DNA of 64,000 nt from the NCBI RefSeq assembly GCF_964204645.1, contig NW_027437441.1, forward strand, positions 1 through 64,000. Reading direction: 5' to 3'. Position numbers and translations under genes: made by a program. The stretch is from Tubulanus polymorphus. Lineage: Eukaryota > Nemertea > Palaeonemertea > Tubulaniformes > Tubulanidae. This document shows, piece by piece, positions 15,001-27,872 of this stretch (within the stretch, counting starts at the first letter, position 1; each line of letters opens with the position of its first letter). Below the pieces are notes generated by a model. That model was given only the letters and a program-made list of their open reading frames with translations. It did no database searches and was not told the origin of the DNA.

Positions 15001-18000
15001 GCACTTTTCGACGCGAAAACGTCGCTCAGCGCGAGAAAAGACGTTTTCTTTTCGAATATTCCCCCTATCGGAAAAACGACAATGCCGATGCGTAAAAGCG
15101 CTCAAATCGTCAGGAAAAGCACTTTTCGACGCGAAAACGTCGTTCGGCGCGAGAAAAGACGTTTTCGTATCGAATATTCTCACTATCGGTAAAACGACAA
15201 TGTCGATGCGTAAAAGCGCTCAAATCGTCAGGAAAAGCACTTTTCGACGCGAAAACGTCGTTCGGCGCGAGAAAAGACGTTTTCGTATCGAATATTCTCA
15301 CTATCGGTAAAACGACAATGTCGATGCGTAAAAGCGCTCAAATCGTCAGGAAAAGCACTTTTCGACGCGAAAACGTCGTTCGGCGCGAGAAAAGCGTTTT
15401 CGTATCGAATATTCCCCCTATCGGAAAAACGACAATGCCGATGCGTAAAAGCGCTCAAATCGTCAGGAAAAGCACTTTTCGACGCGAAAACGTCGTTCGG
15501 CGCGAGAAAAGACGTTTTCGTATCGAATATTCCCCCTATCGGAAAAACGACAATGCCGATGCGTAAAAGCGCTCAAATCGTCAGGAAAAGCACTTTTCGA
15601 CGCGAAAACGTCGTTCGGCGCGAGAAAAGACGTTTTCGTATCGAATATTCCCCCTATCGGAAAAACGACAATGTCGATGCGTAAAAGCGCTCAAATCGTC
15701 AGGAAAAGCACTTTTCGACGCGAAAACGTAGTTCAGCGCGAGAAAAGACGTTTCTTATCAAATATTCCCCCTATCGGAAAAACGACAATGCCGATGCGTA
15801 AAAGCGCTCAAATCGTCAGGAAAAGCACTTTTCGACGCGAAAACGTCGTTCGGCGCGAGAAAAGACGTTTTCGTATCGAATATTCCCCCTATCGGAAAAA
15901 CGACAATGCCGATGCGTAAAAGCGCTCAAATCGTCAGGAAAAGCACTTTTCGACGCGAAAACGTCGTTCGGCGCGAGAAAAGACGTTTTCGTATCGAATA
16001 TTCTCACTATCGGTAAAACGACAATGTCGAAGCGTAAAAGCGCTCAAATCGTCAGGAAAAGCACTTTTCGACGCGAAAACGTCGTTCAGCGCGAGAAAAG
16101 ACGTTTTCTTTTCGAATATTCCCCCTATCGGAAAACGACAATGCCGATGCGTAAAAGCGCTCAAATCGTCAGGAAAAGCACTTTTCGACGCGAAAACGTC
16201 GCTCAGCGCGAGAAAAGACGTTTTCTTTTCGAATATTCCCCCTATCGGAAAAACGACAATGCCGATGCGTAAAAGCGCTCAAATCGTCAGGAAAAGCACT
16301 TTTCGACGCGAAAACGTCGCTCAGCGCGAGAAAAGACGTTTTCTTTTCGAATATTCCCCCTATCGGAAAAACGACAATGCCGATGCGTAAAAGCGCTCAA
16401 ATCGTCAGGAAAAGCACTTTTCGACGCGAAAACGTCGTTCAGCGCGAGAAAAGACGTTTTCGTATCGAATATTCTCACTATCGGTAAAACGACAATGTCG
16501 ATGCGTAAAAGCGCTCAAATCGTCAGGAAAAGCACTTTTCGACGCGAAAACGTCGCTCAGCGCGAGAAAAGACGTTTTCTTTTCGAATATTCCCCCTATC
16601 GGAAAAACGACAATGTCGATGCGTAAAAGCGCTCAAATCGTCAGGAAAAGCACTTTTCGACGCGAAAACGTCGTTCAGCGCGAGAAAAGACGTTTTCGTA
16701 TCGAATATTCTCACTATCGGTAAAACGACAATGTCGAAGCGTAAAAGCGCTCAAATCGTCAGGAAAAGCACTTTTCGACGCGAAAACGTAGTTCAGCGCG
16801 AGAAAAGACGTTTTCTTTTCGAATATTCCCTCTATCGGAAAAACGACAATGCCGATGCGTAAAAGCGCTCAAATCGTCAGGAAAAGCACTTTTCGACGCG
16901 AAAACGTCGCTCAGCGCGAGAAAAGACGTTTTCTTTTCGAATATTCCCCCTATCGGAAAACGACAATGCCGATGCGTAAAAGCGCTCAAATCGTCAGGAA
17001 AAGCACTTTTCGACGCGAAAACGTAGTTCAGCGCGAGAAAAGACGTTTTCTTTTCGAATATTCCCCCTATCGGAAAAACGACAATGCCGATGCGTAAAAG
17101 CGCTCAAATCGTCAGGAAAAGCACTTTTCGACGCGAAAACGTCGCTCAGCGCGAGAAAAGACGTTTTCTTTTCGAATATTCCCCCTATCGGAAAAACGAC
17201 AATGCCGATGCGTAAAAGCGCTCAAATCGTCAGGAAAAGCACTTTTCGACGCGAAAACGTCGCTCAGCGCGAGAAAAGACGTTTTCTTTTCGAATATTCC
17301 CCCTATCGGAAAAACGACAATGCCGATGCGTAAAAGCGCTCAAATCGTCAGGAAAAGCACTTTTCGACGCGAAAACGTCGTTCAGCGCGAGAAAAGACGT
17401 TTTCGTATCGAATATTCTCACTATCGGTAAAACGACAATGTCGATGCGTAAAAGCGCTCAAATCGTCAGGAAAAGCACTTTTCGACGCGAAAACGTCGTT
17501 CGGCGCGAGAAAAGACGTTTTCGTATCGAATATTCTCACTATCGGTAAAACGACAATGTCGATGCGTAAAAGCGCTCAAATCGTCAGGAAAAGCACTTTT
17601 CGACGCGAAAACGTCGTTCGGCGCGAGAAAAGACGTTTTCGTATCGAATATTCCCCCTATCGGAAAAACGACAATGCCGATGCGTAAAAGCGCTCAAATC
17701 GTCAGGAAAAGCACTTTTCGACGCGAAAACGTCGTTCGGCGCGAGAAAAGACGTTTTCGTATCGAATATTCCCCCTATCGGAAAAACGACAATGCCGATG
17801 CGTAAAAGCGCTCAAATCGTCAGGAAAAGCACTTTTCGACGCGAAAACGTCGTTCGGCGCGAGAAAAGACGTTTTCGTATCGAATATTCCCCCTATCGGA
17901 AAAACGACAATGCCGATGCGTAAAAGCGCTCAAATCGTCAGGAAAAGCACTTTTCGACGCGAAAACGTCGTTCGGCGCGAGAAAAGACGTTTTCGTATCG

Positions 18001-21000
18001 AATATTCCCCCTATCGGAAAAACGACAATGTCGATGCGTAAAAGCGCTCAAATCGTCAGGAAAAGCACTTTTCGACGCGAAAACGTAGTTCAGCGCGAGA
18101 AAAGACGTTTTCTTATCAAATATTCCCCCTATCGGAAAAACGACAATGCCGATGCGTAAAAGCGCTCAAATCGTCAGGAAAAGCACTTTTCGACGCGAAA
18201 ACGTCGTTCGGCGCGAGAAAAGACGTTTTCGTATCGAATATTCCCCCTATCGGAAAAACGACAATGCCGATGCGTAAAAGCGCTCAAATCGTCAGGAAAA
18301 GCACTTTTCGACGCGAAAACGTCGTTCGGCGCGAGAAAAGACGTTTTCGTATCGAATATTCTCACTATCGGTAAAACGACAATGTCGAAGCGTAAAAGCG
18401 CTCAAATCGTCAGGAAAAGCACTTTTCGACGCGAAAACGTAGTTCAGCGCGAGAAAAGACGTTTTCTTTTCGAATATTCCCCCTATCGGAAAAACGACAA
18501 TGTCGATGCGTAAAAGCGCTCAAATCGTCAGGAAAAGCACTTTTCGACGCGAAAACGTCGCTCAGCGCGAGAAAAGACGTTTTCGTATCGAATATTCCCC
18601 CTATCGGAAAAACGACAATGCCGATGCGTAAAAGCGCTCAAATCGTCAGGAAAAGCACTTTTCGACGCGAAAACGTCGCTCAGCGCGAGAAAAGACGTTT
18701 TCTTTTCGAATATTCCCCCTATCGGTAAAACGACAATGTCGATGCGTAAAAGCGCTCAAATCGTCAGGAAAAGCACTTTTCGACGCGAAAACGTCGTTCA
18801 GCGCGAGAAAAGACGTTTTCGAATCGAATATTCCCCCTATCGGAAAAACGACAATGCCGATGCGTAAAAGCGCTCAAATCGTCAGGAAAAGCACTTTTCG
18901 ACGCGAAAACGTTGTTCGCGCGAGAAAAGACGTTTTCGTATCGAATATTCTCCCTATCGGTAAAACGACAATGTCGATGCGTAAAAGCGCTCAAATCGTC
19001 AGGAAAAGCACTTTTCGACGCGAAAACGTCGCTCAGCGCGAGAAAAGACGTTTTCTTTTCGAATATTCCCCCTATCGGAAAAACGACAATGTCGATGCGT
19101 AAAAGCGCTCAAATCGTCAGGAAAAGCACTTTTCGACGCGAAAACGTCGCTCAGCGCGAGAAAAGACGTTTTCTTTTCGAATATTCCCCCTATCGGAAAA
19201 ACGACAATGTCGATGCGTAAAAGCGCTCAAATCGTCAGGAAAAGCACTTTTCGACGCGAAAACGTCGTTCAGCGCGAGAAAAGACGTTTTCGTATCGAAT
19301 ATTCCCCCTATCGGAAAAACGACAATGCCGATGCGTAAAAGCGCTCAAATCGTCAGGAAAAGCACTTTTCGACGCGAAAACGTCGCTCAGCGCGAGAAAA
19401 GACGTTTTCTTTTCGAATATTCCCCCTATCGGAAAAACGACAATGTCGATGCGTAAAAGCGCTCAAATCGTCAGGAAAAGCACTTTTCGACGCGAAAACG
19501 TCGTTCAGCGCGAGAAAAGACGTTTTCGTATCGAATATTCCCCCTATCGGAAAAACGACAATGCCGATGCGTAAAAGCGCTCAAATCGTCAGGAAAAGCA
19601 CTTTTCGACGCGAAAACGTCGTTCAGCGCGAGAAAAGACGTTTTCGTATCGAATATTCCCCCTATCGGAAAAACGACAATGCCGATGCGTAAAAGCGCTC
19701 AAATCGTCAGGAAAAGCACTTTTCGACGCGAAAACGTCGCTCAGCGCGAGAAAAGACGTTTTCTTATCGAATATTCCCCCTATCGGAAAAACGACAATGC
19801 CGATGCGTAAAAGCGCTCAAATCGTCAGGAAAAGCACTTTTCGACGCGAAAACGTCGCTCAGCGCGAGAAAAGACGTTTTCTTTTCGAATATTCCCCCTA
19901 TCGGAAAAACGACAATGCCGATGCGTAAAAGCGCTCAAATCGTCAGGAAAAGCACTTTTCGACGCGAAAACGTCGCTCAGCGCGAGAAAAGACGTTTTCT
20001 TTTCGAATATTCCCCCTATCGGAAAAACGACAATGCCGATGCGTAAAAGCGCTCAAATCGTCAGGAAAAGCACTTTTCGACGCGAAAACGTCGTTCAGCG
20101 CGAGAAAAGACGTTTTCGTATCGAATATTCTCACTATCGGTAAAACGACAATGTCGATGCGTAAAAGCGCTCAAATCGTCAGGAAAAGCACTTTTCGACG
20201 CGAAAACGTCGTTCGGCGCGAGAAAAGACGTTTTCGTATCGAATATTCCCCCTATCGGAAAAACGACAATGCCGATGCGTAAAAGCGCTCAAATCGTCAG
20301 GAAAAGCACTTTTCGACGCGAAAACGTCGCTCAGCGCGAGAAAAGACGTTTTCTTTTCGAATATTCCCCCTATCGGAAAAACGACAATGCCGATGCGTAA
20401 AAGCGCTCAAATCGTCAGGAAAAGCACTTTTCGACGCGAAAACGTCGCTCAGCGCGAGAAAAGACGTTTTCTTTTCGAATATTCCCCCTATCGGAAAAAC
20501 GACAATGCCGATGCGTAAAAGCGCTCAAATCGTCAGGAAAAGCACTTTTCGACGCGAAAACGTCGTTCAGCGCGAGAAAAGACGTTTTCGTATCGAATAT
20601 TCTCACTATCGGTAAAACGACAATGTCGATGCGTAAAAGCGCTCAAATCGTCAGGAAAAGCACTTTTCGACGCGAAAACGTCGCTCAGCGCGAGAAAAGA
20701 CGTTTTCGTATCGAATATTCCCCCTATCGGAAAAACGACAATGCCGATGCGTAAAAGCGCTCAAATCGTCAGGAAAAGCACTTTTCGACGCGAAAACGTC
20801 GCTCAGCGCGAGAAAAGACGTTTTCTTTTCGAATATTCCCCCTATCGGAAAAACGACAATGCCGATGCGTAAAAGCGCTCAAATCGTCAGGAAAAGCACT
20901 TTTCGACGCGAAAACGTCGCTCAGCGCGAGAAAAGACGTTTTCTTTTCGAATATTCCCCCTATCGGAAAAACGACAATGCCGATGCGTAAAAGCGCTCAA

Positions 21001-24000
21001 ATCGTCAGGAAAAGCACTTTTCGACCCGAAAACGTCGTTCAGCGCGAGAAAAGTCGTTTTCGTATCGAATATTCTCACTATCGGTAAAACGACAATGTCG
21101 ATGCGTAAAAGCGCTCAAATCGTCAGGAAAAGCACTATTGGACGCGAAAACGTCGTTCAGCGCGAGAAAAGACGTTTTCGTGTCGAATATTCTCCCTATC
21201 GGTAAAACGACAATGTCGATGCGTAAAAGCGCTCAAATCGTCAGGAAAAGCACTTTTCGACGCGAAAACGTAGTTCAGCGCGAGAAAAGACGTTTTCTTA
21301 TCAAATATTCTCCCTATCGGAAAAACGACAATGTCGATGCGTAAAAGCGCTCAAATCGTCAGGAAAAGCACTTTTCGACGCGAAAACGTCGCTCTGCGCG
21401 AGAAAAGACGTTTTCTTTTCGAATATTCCCCCTATCGGAAAAACGACAATGCCGATGCGTAAAAGCGCTCAAATCGTCAGGAAAAGCACTTTTCGACGCG
21501 AAAACGTCGTTCAGCGCGAGAAAAGACGTTTTCGTGTCGAATATTCTCCCTATCGGTAAAACGACAATGTCGATGCGTAAAAGCGCTCAAATCGTCAGTA
21601 AAAGCACTTTTCGACGCTGCGTAAAAGCGCTCAAATCGTCAGTAAAAGCACTTTTCGACGCGAAAACGTCGCTCAGCGCGAGAAAAGACGTTTTCTTTTC
21701 GAATATTCTCCCTATCGGAAAAACGACAATGCCGATGCGTAAAAGCGCTCAAATCGTCAGGAAAAGCACTTTTCGACGCGAAAACGTCGCTCAGCGCGAG
21801 AAAAGTCGTTTTCTTTTCGAATATTCCCCCTATCGGAAAAACGACAATGTCGATGCGTAAAAGCGCTCAAATCGTCAGGAAAAGCACTTTTCGACGCGAA
21901 AACGTCGTTCAGCGCGAGAAAAGACCTTTTCTTATCGAATATTCCCCCTATCGGAAAAACGACAATGCCGATGCGTAAAAGCGCTCAAATCGTCAGGAAA
22001 AGCACTTTTCGACGCGAAAACGTCGTTCAGCGCGAGAAAAGACGTTTTCGTATCGAATATTCTCCCTATCGGAAAAACGACAATGCCGATGCGTAAAAGC
22101 GCTCAAATCGTCAGGAAAAGCACTTTTCGACGCGAAAACGTCGTTCAGCGCGAGAAAAGACGTTTTCGTATCGAATATTCCCCCTATCGGAAAAACGACA
22201 ATGTCGATGCGTAAAAGCGCTCAAATCGTCAGGAAAAGCACTTTTCGACGCGAAAACGTCGCTCAGCGCGAGAAAAGACGTTTTCTTTTCGAATATCCCC
22301 CCTATCGGAAAAACGACAATGTCGATGCGTAAAAGCGCTCAAATCGTCAGGAAAAGCACTTTTCGACGCGAAAACGTCGTTCAGCGCGAGAAAAGACGTT
22401 TTCGTATCGAATATTCCCCCTATCGGAAAAACGACAATGCCGATGCGTAAAAGCGCTCAAATCGTCAGGAAAAGCACTTTTCGACGCGAAAACGTCGTTC
22501 AGCGCGAGAAAAGACGTTTTCGTATCGAATATTCTCCCTATCGGTAAAACGACAATGTCGATGCGTAAAAGCGCTCAAATCGTCAGGAAAAGCACTTTTC
22601 GACGCGAAAACGTCGCTCAGCGCGAGAAAAGACGTTTTCGTGTCGAATATTCCCCCTATCGGAAAAACGACAATGTCGATGCGTAAAAGCGCTCAAATCG
22701 TCAGGAAAAGCACTTTTCGACGCGAAAACGTCGTTCAGCGCGAGAAAAGACGTTTTCTTTTCGAATATTCCCCCTATCGGAAAAACGACAATGTCGATGC
22801 GTAAAAGCGCTCAAATCGTCAGGAAAAGCACTTTTCGACGCGAAAACGTCGTTCAGCGCGAGAAAAGACGTTTTCGTATCGAATATTCCCCCTATCGGAA
22901 AAACGACAATGCCGATGCGTAAAAGCGCTCAAATCGTCAGGAAAAGCACTTTTCGACGCGAAAACGTCGTTCAGCGCGAGAAAAGACGTTTTCGTATCGA
23001 ATATTCCCCCTATCGGAAAAACGACAATGCCGATGCGTAAAAGCGCTCAAATCGTCAGGAAAAGCACTTTTCGACGCGAAAACGTCGTTCAGCGCGAGAA
23101 AAGACGTTTTCTTATCAAATATTCCCTCTATCGGTAAAACGACAATGTCGATGCGTAAAAGCGCTCAAATCGTCAGGAAAAGCACTTTTCGACGGGAAAA
23201 CGTCGTTCAGCGCGAGAAAAGATGTTTTCGTGTCGAATATTCTCCCTATCGGTAAAACGACAATGTCGATGCGTAAAAGCGCTCAAATCGTCAGGAAAAG
23301 CACTTTTCGACGCGAAAACGTCATTCAGCGCGAGAAAAGACGTTTTCTTATCGAATATTCCCCCTATCGGAAAAACGACAATGCCGATGCGTAAAAGCGC
23401 TCAAATCGTCAGGAAAAGCACTTTTCGACGCGAAAACGTCGTTCAGCGCGAGAAAAGACGTTTTCGTATCGAATATTCCCCTTATCGGAAAAACGACAAT
23501 GCCGATGCGTAAAAGCGCTCAAATCGTCAGGAAAAGCACTTTTCGACCCGAAAACGTCGTTCAGCGCGAGAAAAGACGTTTTCTTATCGTATATTCCCCC
23601 TATCGGAAAAACGACAATGCCGATGCGTAAAAGCGCTCAAATCGTCAGGAAAAGCACTTTTCGACGCGATAACGTCGCTCAGCGCGAGAAAAGACGTTTT
23701 CGTATCGAATATTCCCCCTATCGGAAAAACGACAATGTCGATGCGTAAAAGCGCTCAAATCGTCAGGAAAAGCACTTTTCGACGCGAAAACGTCGTTCAG
23801 CGCGAGAAAAGACGTTTTCTTTTCGAATATTCCCCCTATCGGAAAAACGACAATGCCGATGCGTAAAAGCGCTCAAATCGTCAGGAAAAGCACTTTTCGA
23901 CGCGAAAACGTCGCTCAGCGCGAGAAAAGACGTTTTCGTATCGAATATTCCCCCTATCGGAAAAACGACAATGTCGATGCATAAAAGCGCTCAAATCGTC

Positions 24001-25381
24001 AGGAAAAGCACTTTTCGACCCGAAAACGTCGTTCAGCACGAGAAAAGACGTTTTCTTACCGTATATTCCCCCTATCGGAAAAACGACAATGCCGATGCGT
24101 AAAAGCGCTCAAATCGTCAGGAAAAGCACTTTTCGACGCGAAAACGTCGTTCAGCGCGAGAAAAGACGTTTTCTTTTCGAATATTCCCCCTATCGGAAAA
24201 ACGACAATGCCGATGCGTAAAAGCGCTCAAATCGTCAGGAAAAGCACTTTTCGATGCGAAAATGTCGTTCAGCGCGAGAAAAGACGTTTTCGTATCGAAT
24301 ATTCTCCCTATCGGTAAAACGACAATGTCGATGCGTAAAAGCGCTCAAATCGTCAGGAAAAGCACTTTTCGACGCGAAAACGTCGTTCAGCGCGAGAAAA
24401 GACGTTTTCGTGTCGAATATTCTCCCTATCGGTAAAACGACAATGTCGATGCGTAAAAGCGCTCAAATCGTCAGGAAAAGCACTTTTCGACGCGAAAACG
24501 TCGTTCAGCGCGAGAAAAGACGTTTTCTTATCGAATATTCCCCCTATCGGAAAAAACAACAATGCCGATGCGTAAAAGCGCTCAAATCGTCAGGAAAAGC
24601 ACTTTTCGACGCGAAAACGTCGCTCAGCGCGAGAAAAGACGTTTTCGTATCGAATATTCCCCCTATCGGAAAAACGACAATTTCGATGTGTAAAAGCGCT
24701 CAAATCGTCAGGAAAAGCACTTTTCGGCCCGAAAACGTCGTTCAGCGTGAGAAAAGACGTTTTCTTTTCGAATATTCCCCCTTATCGGAAAAACGACAAT
24801 GCCGATGCGTAAAAGCGCTCAAATCGTCAGGAAAAGCACTTTTCGACGCGAAAACGTCGTTCAGCTCGAGAAAAGACGTTTTCTCATCGAATATTCTCCC
24901 TATCGGTAAAACGACAATGTCGATGCGTAAAAGCGCTCAAATCGTCAGGAAAAGCTCTTTTCGACGCGAAAACGTCGTTCAGCGCGAGAAAAGACGTTTT
25001 CTTATCGAATATTCTCCCTATCGGTAAAACGACAATGTCGATGCGTAAAAGCGCTCAAATCGTCAGGAAAAGCTCTTTTCGACGCGAAAACGTCGTTCAG
25101 CGCGAGAAAAGACGTTTTCGTATCGAATATTCTCCCTATCGGTGAAACAACAATGTCGATGCATAAAAGCGCTCAAATCGTCAGGAAAAGCACTTTTCGA
25201 CCCGAAAACGTCGTTCAGCGCGAGAAAAGACGTTTTCGTATCGAATATTCCCCCCTATCGGTAAAACCACAATGCCGATGCGTAAAAGCGCTCAAATCGT
25301 CAGGAAAAGCACTTTTCGACGCGAAAACGTCGTTCAGCGCGAGAAAAGACGTTTTCGTATCGAATATTCTCCCTCTCCTCC
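1..25381 (+). repeat. 118-bp satellite array, forward block
   Basis: About 215 head-to-tail monomers of 118 bp (117-119 with single-base indels) cover this stretch with no other sequence between them. Each monomer can be read as five blocks that start with an A4 tract: aaaagcgctcaaatcgtcag, aaaagcacttttcgacgcg, aaaacgtcgttcagcgcgag, a 36-bp block starting aaaagacgttttcg, and aaaacgacaatgtcgatgcg. Neighbours differ at a few diagnostic sites (gtagttcag/gtcgctcaa/gtcgttcgg/gtcgctctg; tctcactatcgg/tccccctatcgg), and these sites define higher-order repeats. The many 60-80-codon open frames are side effects: 118 is not divisible by 3, so the frame shifts each monomer and a stop arrives within two or three units. 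The monomer is CpG-rich, unlike the AT-rich DNA to the right. No function can be read from sequence; a pericentromeric or other heterochromatic position is an inference. Confidence 0.97.
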
Positions 25382-25390
25382 TATCGAATA

Positions 25391-27603
25391 GTCTTTTTAG
25401 CGTCGAAAAGTGCTTTTCCTGACGATTTGAGCGCGTTTACGCATCGACATTGTCGTTTTTTCAGATAGGGGGGATATTTGATACGAAAACGTCTTTTCTC
25501 GCGCTGAACGACGTTTTCGGGTCGAAAAATGCATTTTCTCGTCGATTTGAGCGCTTTCGCGCATCGATATTTTCATTTTTGCAATACGGGGAATATTTGA
25601 TGAGAAAACGTCTTTTTTCGCGCTGAACGACGTTTTCGGGTCGAAAAGTGCTTTTCCTGACGATTTGAGCGCTTTTACGATCGACATTGTCGTTTTTCCG
25701 ATAGGGGGAATATTTGATACGAAAAAGTCTTTTCTCGCGCTGAACGACGTTTTCGGGCCGAAAAGTGCTTTTCCTGACGATTTGAGCGCTTTTACGCATC
25801 GACATCTTCGTTTTTTTTTCCGATAGGGGGGATACTTGATACGAAAAAGTCTTTTCTCGCGCTGAACGACGTTTTCGGCTCGGAAAGTGCTTTTCCTGAC
25901 GATTTGAGCGCTTTTACGCATCGACACTGTCGTTTTTTCCGATAGGGGGAATATTTGATACGAAAACGTCTTTTCTCGCGCTGAACGACGTTTTCGGGTC
26001 GAAAAGTGCTTTTCCTGACGATTTGAGGGCTTTTACGATCGACATTGTCGTTTTTCCGATAGGGGGAATATTTGATACGAAAACGTCTTTTCTCGCGCTG
26101 AACGACGTTTTAGCGTCGAAAAGTCCTTTTCCTGACGATTTGAGCGCTTTTACGCATCGACATTGTTTTTTGTCCGATAGTCTGAATATTTGATACGAAA
26201 ACGTCTTTTCTCGCGCTGAACGACGTTTTCGGGTCGCAAAGTGCTTTTCCTGACGATTTGAGCGCTTTTTCGCATCGACATTGTCGTTTTTCCGATAGGG
26301 GGAATATTTGATACGAAAACGTCTTTTCTTGCGCTGAACGTCGTTTTAGCGTCGAAAAGTGCTTTTCCTGACGATTTGAGCGCGTTTACGCATCGACATT
26401 TTCATTTTTCCGATAGGGGGAATATTTGATACCAAAATGTCTTTTCTCGCGCCGAACGACGTTTTCGGGTCGAAAAGTGCTTTTCTCGTCGATTTGAGCG
26501 CTTTTACGCATCGACATTGTCGTTTTTCCGATAGGGGGAATATTTGATACGAAAACGTCTTTTTTCGCGCTGAACGACATTTTAGCGTCGAAAAGTGCAT
26601 TTCCTGACGATTTGAGCGCGTTCACGAATCGAAATTTTCGTCTTTCCGATAGGGGGAATATTTGATACGAAAAAGTCTTTTCTCGCGCTGAACGACGTTT
26701 TCGGGTCGAAAAGTGCTTTTCCTGACGATTTGAGCGCTTTTACGCATCGACATTGTCGTTTTTTCCGATGGGGGGGGGGATATTTGATACGAAAACGTCT
26801 TTTCTCGCGCTGAACGACGTTTTCGGGTCGAAAAGTGCTTTTTCTCGTCGATTTGAGCGCTTTTACGCATCGACATTGTCGTTTTTTCCGATGGGGGGGG
26901 ATATTTGATACGAAAACGTCTTTTCTCGCGCTGAACGACGTTTTCGGGTCGAAAAGTGCTTTTTCTCGTCGATTTGAGCGCTTTCGCGCATCGATATTTT
27001 CATTTTTGCGATACGGGGAATATTTGATGAGAAAACGTCTTTTTTCGCGCTGAACGACGTTTTCGGGTCGAAAAGTGCTTTTCCTGACGATTTGAGCGCT
27101 TTTACGCATCGACATCTTCATTTTACCGATACGGGGAATATTTGATGAGAAAACGTCTTTTCTCGCGCTGAACGACGTTTTAGCGTCGAAAAGTGCTTTT
27201 CCTGACGATTTGAGCGCGTTTACGCATCAACATTTTCGTTTTTCCGATAGGGGGAATATTTGATACGAAAACGTCTTTTCTCGCGCTGAACGACGTTTGA
27301 GCGTCGAAAAGTGCTTTTCCTGACGATTTGAGCGCGTTTACGCATCGACATTTTCATTTTTCCGATAGGGGGAATATTTGATACGAAAACGTCTTTTCTC
27401 GCGCTGAACGACGTTTTCGGGCCGAAAAGTGCTTTTCTCGTCGATTTGAGCGCTTTTACGCATCGACATTGTTGTTTTTCCGATAGTGGGAATATTTGAT
27501 GAGAAAACGTCTTTTCTCGCGCCCAACGACGTTTTCGGGTCGACAAGTGCTTTTCTCCTCGATTTGAGCGCTTTTACGGATCGACATTGTTGTTTTTCCG
27601 ATA
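25391..27603 (-). repeat. 118-bp satellite array, inverted block
   Basis: The same monomer family continues in reverse orientation for about 19 units. Units here are visibly more diverged than in the forward block: runs of g of varying length (gatagggg to gatggggggggg), tttgatac in place of the complement of gtatcgaa, a ctcgtcgattt variant of cctgacgattt, and scattered indels. Higher divergence at an array edge is usual for satellites, where homogenisation by unequal exchange is weaker. The block ends abruptly in a Polinton capsid gene fragment. Confidence 0.95.
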
Positions 27604-27775
27604 GGTAAAAAGTTTTTTCTTTCAATCTCGGAATTCTAACATATAAAGTTTCATTCGGATTGATATTAGAAGGATTATGAGTAATAATGTGATGACAACA
27701 ATCTGCATTAATCGCATTAGATATTCTCAAATTTTTTGAAGGATCTGATTTTGAATTAAATTGTCCAGATAAGTC
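27604..27775 (-). pseudogene. Polinton copy C: major capsid protein, N-terminal fragment
   Basis: Read on the minus strand, this stretch matches the N-terminus of the major capsid gene of copy A (37139-38271). Both share an SNAI segment, HHIITHNPSNINP and ETLYVRIPRL followed by a K/N-x-TFY motif. In copy A the protein continues to the jelly-roll core; here it is cut after about 55 residues and the next base pair belongs to the satellite. The family is the double-jelly-roll (hexon-like) capsid protein of Maverick/Polinton and adintovirus elements. The differences from A (for example an acidic-Cys-Cys pair before HHIITH) show this is a separate, more diverged copy. Only a remnant; no product is expected. 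Confidence 0.75.
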
Positions 27776-27872
27776 ATTTCGGATTCTTGATATTTGATAT
27801 AAAAAGGAAAAAAAATATATAATCTTATTATTTTCATTATTTTTTAAATTTTTTTTTATTAAAAAAAAATGT

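Noticed and set aside
24254-25027. 257-codon open frame within the satellite
   Set aside because: It spans several 118-bp units and survives only because local indels remove stops; residues repeat with a frame shift at each unit. Other units lack it, and both strands show equal numbers of such frames.
1-25381. CENP-B box (nTTCGnnnnAnnCGGGn) in the monomer
   Set aside because: TTCG occurs several times, but none is followed by the required A and CGGG spacing.
1-27603. CRISPR array or bacterial repeat locus
   Set aside because: Repeats are contiguous 118-bp monomers with no unique spacers, and the surrounding genes are eukaryotic mobile elements.
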